A stretch of DNA of 33,839 nt from Bacteroidales bacterium UBA6244 (GTDB taxonomy: Bacteria > Bacteroidota > Bacteroidia > Bacteroidales > F082). The number at the start of each line of letters is the position of its first letter. Within the stretch, counting starts at the first letter, position 1. The stretch spans positions 3,481 to 37,319 of the forward strand of contig DJVY01000008.1 of NCBI GenBank assembly GCA_002440885.1, in the 5' to 3' direction. This document shows, one piece after another, positions 30,532-33,839 of the stretch. Below the pieces are notes generated by a model, which worked only from the letters and a program-made list of their open reading frames with translations, was not told the DNA's origin and ran no database searches. The position numbers and the translations under genes are program-made.

Positions 30532-32103
30532 GTGAAACAAGATACTTTTTATTACAGCCCACGCCCGTATAACTCCATAGAAATCTGGAAAGACGTTACA
30601 CCGGAAGAATGGCAAAATCCCAAATGGCAGGACCGTCACGCCATCAAGGATGTAAAAACACTGGCTAAGATTATCAAGCTCAACAATTACCAGAAACAGG
30701 AAATCCAGCGCACACTCACCACCATGAAAGCAGAGGGAAAAGAACCCATGCGTATTACCCCCTATTACGCCACCCTGATGCAGGAAGATGTGTTTAACCC
30801 AAAAATGATGGAGGGCGAAAAAAGTCATATCAGACTTGATCCCATATTTTGGCAAAGTGTTCCAACACCGGCGCATTTGATGTTTAGCGATGCAGGAAAA
30901 GAAGGCGCGATGAACGAAGGAAGTCGCAGCTATGGCGCTGTTTACCAAAGATATCCGAACAGAGTAGCATTTTTTGTCAGCGAAAATACCGCTTGCGCCA
31001 CCTTTTGCAGCCATTGTCAGCGTACCAAATCACTCGACACCACAGCCTATATTAGTCGCCAGGACATACAAAAAGGGCTTTTTTATATCGCACACAACCC
31101 CAACATCGACGAAGTACTGGTTACCGGGGGCGATGCTTTGCGTATTGGTGCACGAAAACTGGGCTATATTCTGGAAGAACTCAGTCGCATTCCTCATTTG
31201 AGATCCATCAGGATAGCCACGCGCGTGCCTGTGGTCATGCCAATGGGCGTTACCGAAGAGTTGCTCGACACCATCGACCGATCAGTCAACAAATTCAACA
31301 AAGGGCCGGAGAAATACGTGTATTTCATGACCCATATAAATCATTATCAGGAAATTACAACTGACTTTCATGAAGCAGTCAAACGCATCCGAAAGCATGG
31401 CTATTCGGTTCGCAACCAAACTGTTTTGCTAAAACATGTAAACGCCTATTTCAAAACACTGGCCAATACTTTTCGGAGAATGTTCTGGGCCGGCGTTGAA
31501 CCCTACTATTTGCTTCAATGCCATAAAGAAAAAGGCCTAATGCAATTTATCACTCCGATCCAAATTGGGAAAATTTACATAAAAAACCTTCAAGGGTGGA
31601 TTTCCGGCATCAACAAGCCCATATTCGCCGCCAATGTAGAAGGCGGTGGTGGAAAAGTGCTGCTAATGCCGACAGGACACGATACCATTAACGCAGGGAT
31701 GAATATCGAAGACAACATCTACGACGGGTCGGCTACAGTGAATACATGGGATGGACGCATCATGCCCGACTACGAGGCATTAGGGCGTGCCTCACGCGAG
31801 GAATACAACAAAGCCATTAAGGTTATGGATGCTTTTATTGGCCGTCCGGGTTGTTTTTATCCTTGCCTGAATATTGTAGATGAAGAGGGAGAATACATTG
31901 AAACCACCAATAGGGGCTGGGGACTGATGCCATCACTAAACAACAGCCGCAAGGCCGAATTGCTTGAATACGAAATTCAGGATAATAACATGCCGGTTAC
32001 CAATCCGGCTACCATCGAATCGGAACTTGATGTGCAATTCCTGAAATCCAAGTACGCAAGTGACAGCAAAGCCCAAAGCCGATTCAGCATAAAAAAACTC
32101 TAA
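30532..32103 (+). CDS. KamA-family radical SAM/PLP aminomutase-like protein, substrate not lysine-like
   Basis: The 523-residue protein is a radical SAM enzyme with the CX3CX2C cluster motif CATFCSHC (Cys155, 159, 162), TGGD in LVTGGDALRIG (~198) and the PLP lysine motif GGGGK (Lys375). These are the lysine 2,3-aminomutase (LAM) features; LAM moves an amino group from C2 to C3 using SAM, PLP and a 4Fe-4S cluster. The two LAM aspartates that hold the substrate epsilon-amino group (Asp293, Asp330) are replaced by His331 (LLQCHKEK) and Asn368 (FAANVEGGGGK), with the same 37-residue spacing. Glutamate 2,3-aminomutase has Lys and Asn there, so a different amino acid is likely. The GTG at 30532 is chosen because a promoter box overlaps the upstream GTG at 30505. 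It is longer than typical LAM (~420-470) at both ends. Confidence 0.85.
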   Translation: MKQDTFYYSPRPYNSIEIWKDVTPEEWQNPKWQDRHAIKDVKTLAKIIKLNNYQKQEIQRTLTTMKAEGKEPMRITPYYATLMQEDVFNPKMMEGEKSHIRLDPIFWQSVPTPAHLMFSDAGKEGAMNEGSRSYGAVYQRYPNRVAFFVSENTACATFCSHCQRTKSLDTTAYISRQDIQKGLFYIAHNPNIDEVLVTGGDALRIGARKLGYILEELSRIPHLRSIRIATRVPVVMPMGVTEELLDTIDRSVNKFNKGPEKYVYFMTHINHYQEITTDFHEAVKRIRKHGYSVRNQTVLLKHVNAYFKTLANTFRRMFWAGVEPYYLLQCHKEKGLMQFITPIQIGKIYIKNLQGWISGINKPIFAANVEGGGGKVLLMPTGHDTINAGMNIEDNIYDGSATVNTWDGRIMPDYEALGRASREEYNKAIKVMDAFIGRPGCFYPCLNIVDEEGEYIETTNRGWGLMPSLNNSRKAELLEYEIQDNNMPVTNPATIESELDVQFLKSKYASDSKAQSRFSIKKL

Positions 32104-32125
32104 CAATAGCTTAACCTAAAAGGAG

Positions 32126-32560
32126 ATGTGCACTACCGACAACCTCAACCCGGATGTCACCCTACGCGACTTCAGCCGCGAATGGATACTATCGGCCAGC
32201 CGAAGCAGTGGCCCAGGAGGCCAAAATGTAAACAAGGTAAGTTCAAAAATGGAACTGAGATTTGATGTGATGTCATCGAACTTGCTGTCAGAAACAGAGA
32301 AAACCTTGATTATGAAACTACTCGCTCATCAGATCAACAACGAAGGCTTTCTCATACTAACCTGTCAAACCACACGATCGCAGTTGGAGAACAAAAACAA
32401 AGTCATTGAAAAGTTCTATCAACTGCTCAAAAAAGCAGTGAAACCGGCCAAAAAGAGAGTCCCCACCAAACCGGGGAAAGCCAGTCAGGAGAAAAAGTTA
32501 CGCGAAAAGAAATTGATCGCGGAGAAAAAAGAAAGACGCAAAAAACCAGAGGACGATTAA
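32126..32560 (+). CDS. arfB: Peptidyl-tRNA hydrolase ArfB (alternative ribosome rescue factor)
   Basis: This 144-residue protein has the class I release factor loop SSGPGGQNVNKVSSK with GGQ at 31-33 and the long basic C-terminal tail (KKRVPTK, KKLREKKLIAEKKERRKK) that enters the mRNA channel of stalled ribosomes. It lacks the codon-recognition domain of true release factors, matching ArfB (YaeJ), which frees peptides from non-stop ribosomes. It starts 22 bases after the KamA-like gene and is probably co-transcribed. An AAGGAG sequence lies directly against the ATG, unusually close for a Shine-Dalgarno. Confidence 0.95.
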   Translation: MCTTDNLNPDVTLRDFSREWILSASRSSGPGGQNVNKVSSKMELRFDVMSSNLLSETEKTLIMKLLAHQINNEGFLILTCQTTRSQLENKNKVIEKFYQLLKKAVKPAKKRVPTKPGKASQEKKLREKKLIAEKKERRKKPEDD

Positions 32561-32639
32561 AACAGTTGGTTCTGAAAGGATAAAAAGCAAGGTCGTTTAT
32601 GTATCTGTATTTTCCCGGCACCAGCATTGTATTAATCTG

Positions 32640-32677
32640 TATATTTGTCGTAGGGTATATTTATCATCTTAGTTTTG
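32640..32677 (+). promoter_or_regulatory. Two tandem -7 promoter elements before the T9SS substrate gene
   Basis: TATATTTG (32640-32647) and TAGTTTTG (32670-32677) both match TAnnTTTG. The TTTG of the first lies 22 bases before the second and may act as its -33 element. The start codon is at 32729. Confidence 0.45.
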
Positions 32678-32728
32678 AATACAATAAGAGATATCAACTC
32701 ATCCTGATCTAGAATAAAAGTTAAGCCG

Positions 32729-33754
32729 ATGTCGATGAAACCTTTGTTATGGATGTTATTATTTCTGACCAACTCAGTCTCAGCTTTTGTTCAAGTACCG
32801 GTAACCGATACCATTGTTCCTCCACCTGAATTTCCGGAAATCATAACAGGCTCTCAATATCCATGTGAAGGAGAATTATCGTACTACACCTGCGATATCC
32901 CGATTGGTTGTCAGGCTAACTGGTTCATCAACAGCATCCCACAATCTGGCCAAGCCGACACACTGGAAGTCGTCTGGTGGCAACCTGGCTCTTTTGAAAT
33001 TAGCATGCAACTCAGCTGCGACACGTTACTCCTTCAGCCCTTAACCCTACAAGTTACTGTTAGCCCTCTACCCAATCCTCCAACGGCAATTTCAGGAGAA
33101 GATAGCACTTGTTTATCCTCCACCCACACTTACTCAACCCAGGTGAATGAAAACGAAACATGTCAGTGGAAGGTTAACGGGATTATTCAGCCATCGGATT
33201 CTGCTTTTATTTCCTATACATGGATAAATTCGGGGATTCATGAAATAGAAGTCAGAGCGATAAACGAATGTGGCCCGGGAAATCCGGTCTTTTTGTATGT
33301 ACTTGTTGATGATTGGCCGGTGGTTTTTCTCGGAAACGACACCACACTTTTCGATGGAGAAACACTTGTTTTGGACGCAGGAAATCAGGGAGCGGGGTAT
33401 TTATGGTCGACAGGCGAAACCACTCAAACTATCCTTGTTTCAAACAGCGGTAGCTACTGGGTCAATGTAACCAACGGATGTGGAGAAGCCACCGACTCCA
33501 TCAGGGTTGAAGTGATTACCGACATGAATCAAAACATTGCACACCCTGAACTGGAAGTCACTTTATCGGGCGACTACCTTACCGCACATGTAAATCTACA
33601 TACCATTACAACTGTGGAGGTATGGGATGCACACGGGCGACTAATCAGCCGGCATAACTCATCAGAAAAGTATTATATTCCACAAAAAGGAATATTGATT
33701 ATCAGGGCAACGACAAGAGAAGGCAAAGTTTTTAGCAAAATATTTATAAAATAA
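32729..33754 (+). CDS. Secreted T9SS substrate with PKD/Ig-like modules
   Basis: This 341-residue protein has a signal peptide (LLWMLLFLTNSVSA, cut near residue 19) and beta-rich modules with paired cysteines: ~43-110, ~115-190 (PPTAISGEDSTCLSS), and ~195-265, the last with the recurring Bacteroidota pattern LGNDTTLFDGETLVLDAG followed by YLWSTGETTQTI and GSYWVNVTNGCG. The final ~70 residues resemble a Por/T9SS sorting tail: VEVWDAHGRLIS, then GILIIRATTREGKVFSKIFIK-type ending, which is cut off after export. It is thus probably secreted or surface attached by the type IX system. Specific function unknown. Confidence 0.75.
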   Translation: MSMKPLLWMLLFLTNSVSAFVQVPVTDTIVPPPEFPEIITGSQYPCEGELSYYTCDIPIGCQANWFINSIPQSGQADTLEVVWWQPGSFEISMQLSCDTLLLQPLTLQVTVSPLPNPPTAISGEDSTCLSSTHTYSTQVNENETCQWKVNGIIQPSDSAFISYTWINSGIHEIEVRAINECGPGNPVFLYVLVDDWPVVFLGNDTTLFDGETLVLDAGNQGAGYLWSTGETTQTILVSNSGSYWVNVTNGCGEATDSIRVEVITDMNQNIAHPELEVTLSGDYLTAHVNLHTITTVEVWDAHGRLISRHNSSEKYYIPQKGILIIRATTREGKVFSKIFIK

Positions 33755-33839
33755 CCGAAAAACAGAAGAGAAACTTTTGGTCATTTATAATAGGAGGCGA
33801 CTGCACACCTCAGCGGAGTTTATCCAATATTTTGTGTTT
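33755..33839. other. Window end, no feature seen
   Basis: These 85 bases after the last stop hold no clear terminator or gene. Confidence 0.4.

Noticed and set aside
1..33839. tRNA, rRNA, CRISPR arrays, insertion sequences
   Set aside because: I looked for tRNA-like stems, tandem repeat-spacer structure and transposase genes in the intergenic regions and saw none; a covariance-model search would be needed to exclude small RNAs.

Overview
The window comes from a member of the Bacteroidota. Many starts are preceded by the phylum's TAnnTTTG -7 promoter element, Shine-Dalgarno sequences are weak or absent, and there is an LruC/DUF4842 lipoprotein and a protein with a type IX secretion (Por) C-terminal tail. 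Gene content, including the guaB / tandem parvulin / MoxR block and the flexirubin-type genes, resembles marine or environmental Bacteroidia. I cannot name a genus.

The main content is an aryl-polyene / dialkylresorcinol (flexirubin-type) pigment locus in two blocks. The left block (1-11635, minus strand except one gene) holds a partial FabZ/ApeP-like dehydratase, darB (KAS III-like ketosynthase), darA (flavodoxin-fold dialkylresorcinol enzyme), a secreted DUF2141 protein, a phenylacetate-CoA-ligase-type aryl acid activating enzyme, a HutD/Ves cupin, and a translationally coupled pair: a CrtI/retinol-saturase-like FAD oxidoreductase and a membrane-anchored C45 (penicillin acyltransferase-like) Ntn hydrolase. 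A 1035-residue LruC-type surface lipoprotein sits between these on the plus strand and ends in a strong terminator. The right block (24503-29660, plus strand) is a tight seven-gene operon: thioesterase, ketosynthase, truncated ketosynthase-like protein, acyl carrier protein, second ketosynthase, chain-length factor, dehydratase. Three of its junctions are 4-base ATGA overlaps.

Between the blocks lies mostly housekeeping DNA on the plus strand (11958-21500): a lone TolC-type outer membrane factor, guaB, three consecutive SurA/parvulin-type periplasmic chaperone genes (the middle one without a recognisable PPIase domain), a MoxR AAA+ ATPase and a rhamnulose-1-phosphate aldolase-like protein. 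Two minus-strand genes follow: a DUF4143 AAA ATPase and an AI-2E/PerM family membrane protein.

The right end (29711-33754) holds a small secreted protein of unknown function, a KamA-family radical SAM/PLP aminomutase whose two lysine-recognition aspartates are replaced by His and Asn, the ribosome-rescue hydrolase ArfB, and a T9SS substrate with immunoglobulin-like modules.

Proposed pathway (inference): the ligase activates an aryl acid starter; the right-block ketosynthases, ACP and dehydratase extend it to a polyene; DarB and DarA make the dialkylresorcinol; and the FAD oxidoreductase and C45 protein may do late steps such as desaturation/isomerisation or ester formation. No ketoreductase, ammonia-lyase, phosphopantetheinyl transferase, glycosyltransferase or MMPL/LolA-type exporter is visible, so these must lie outside the window, most plausibly beyond position 1.
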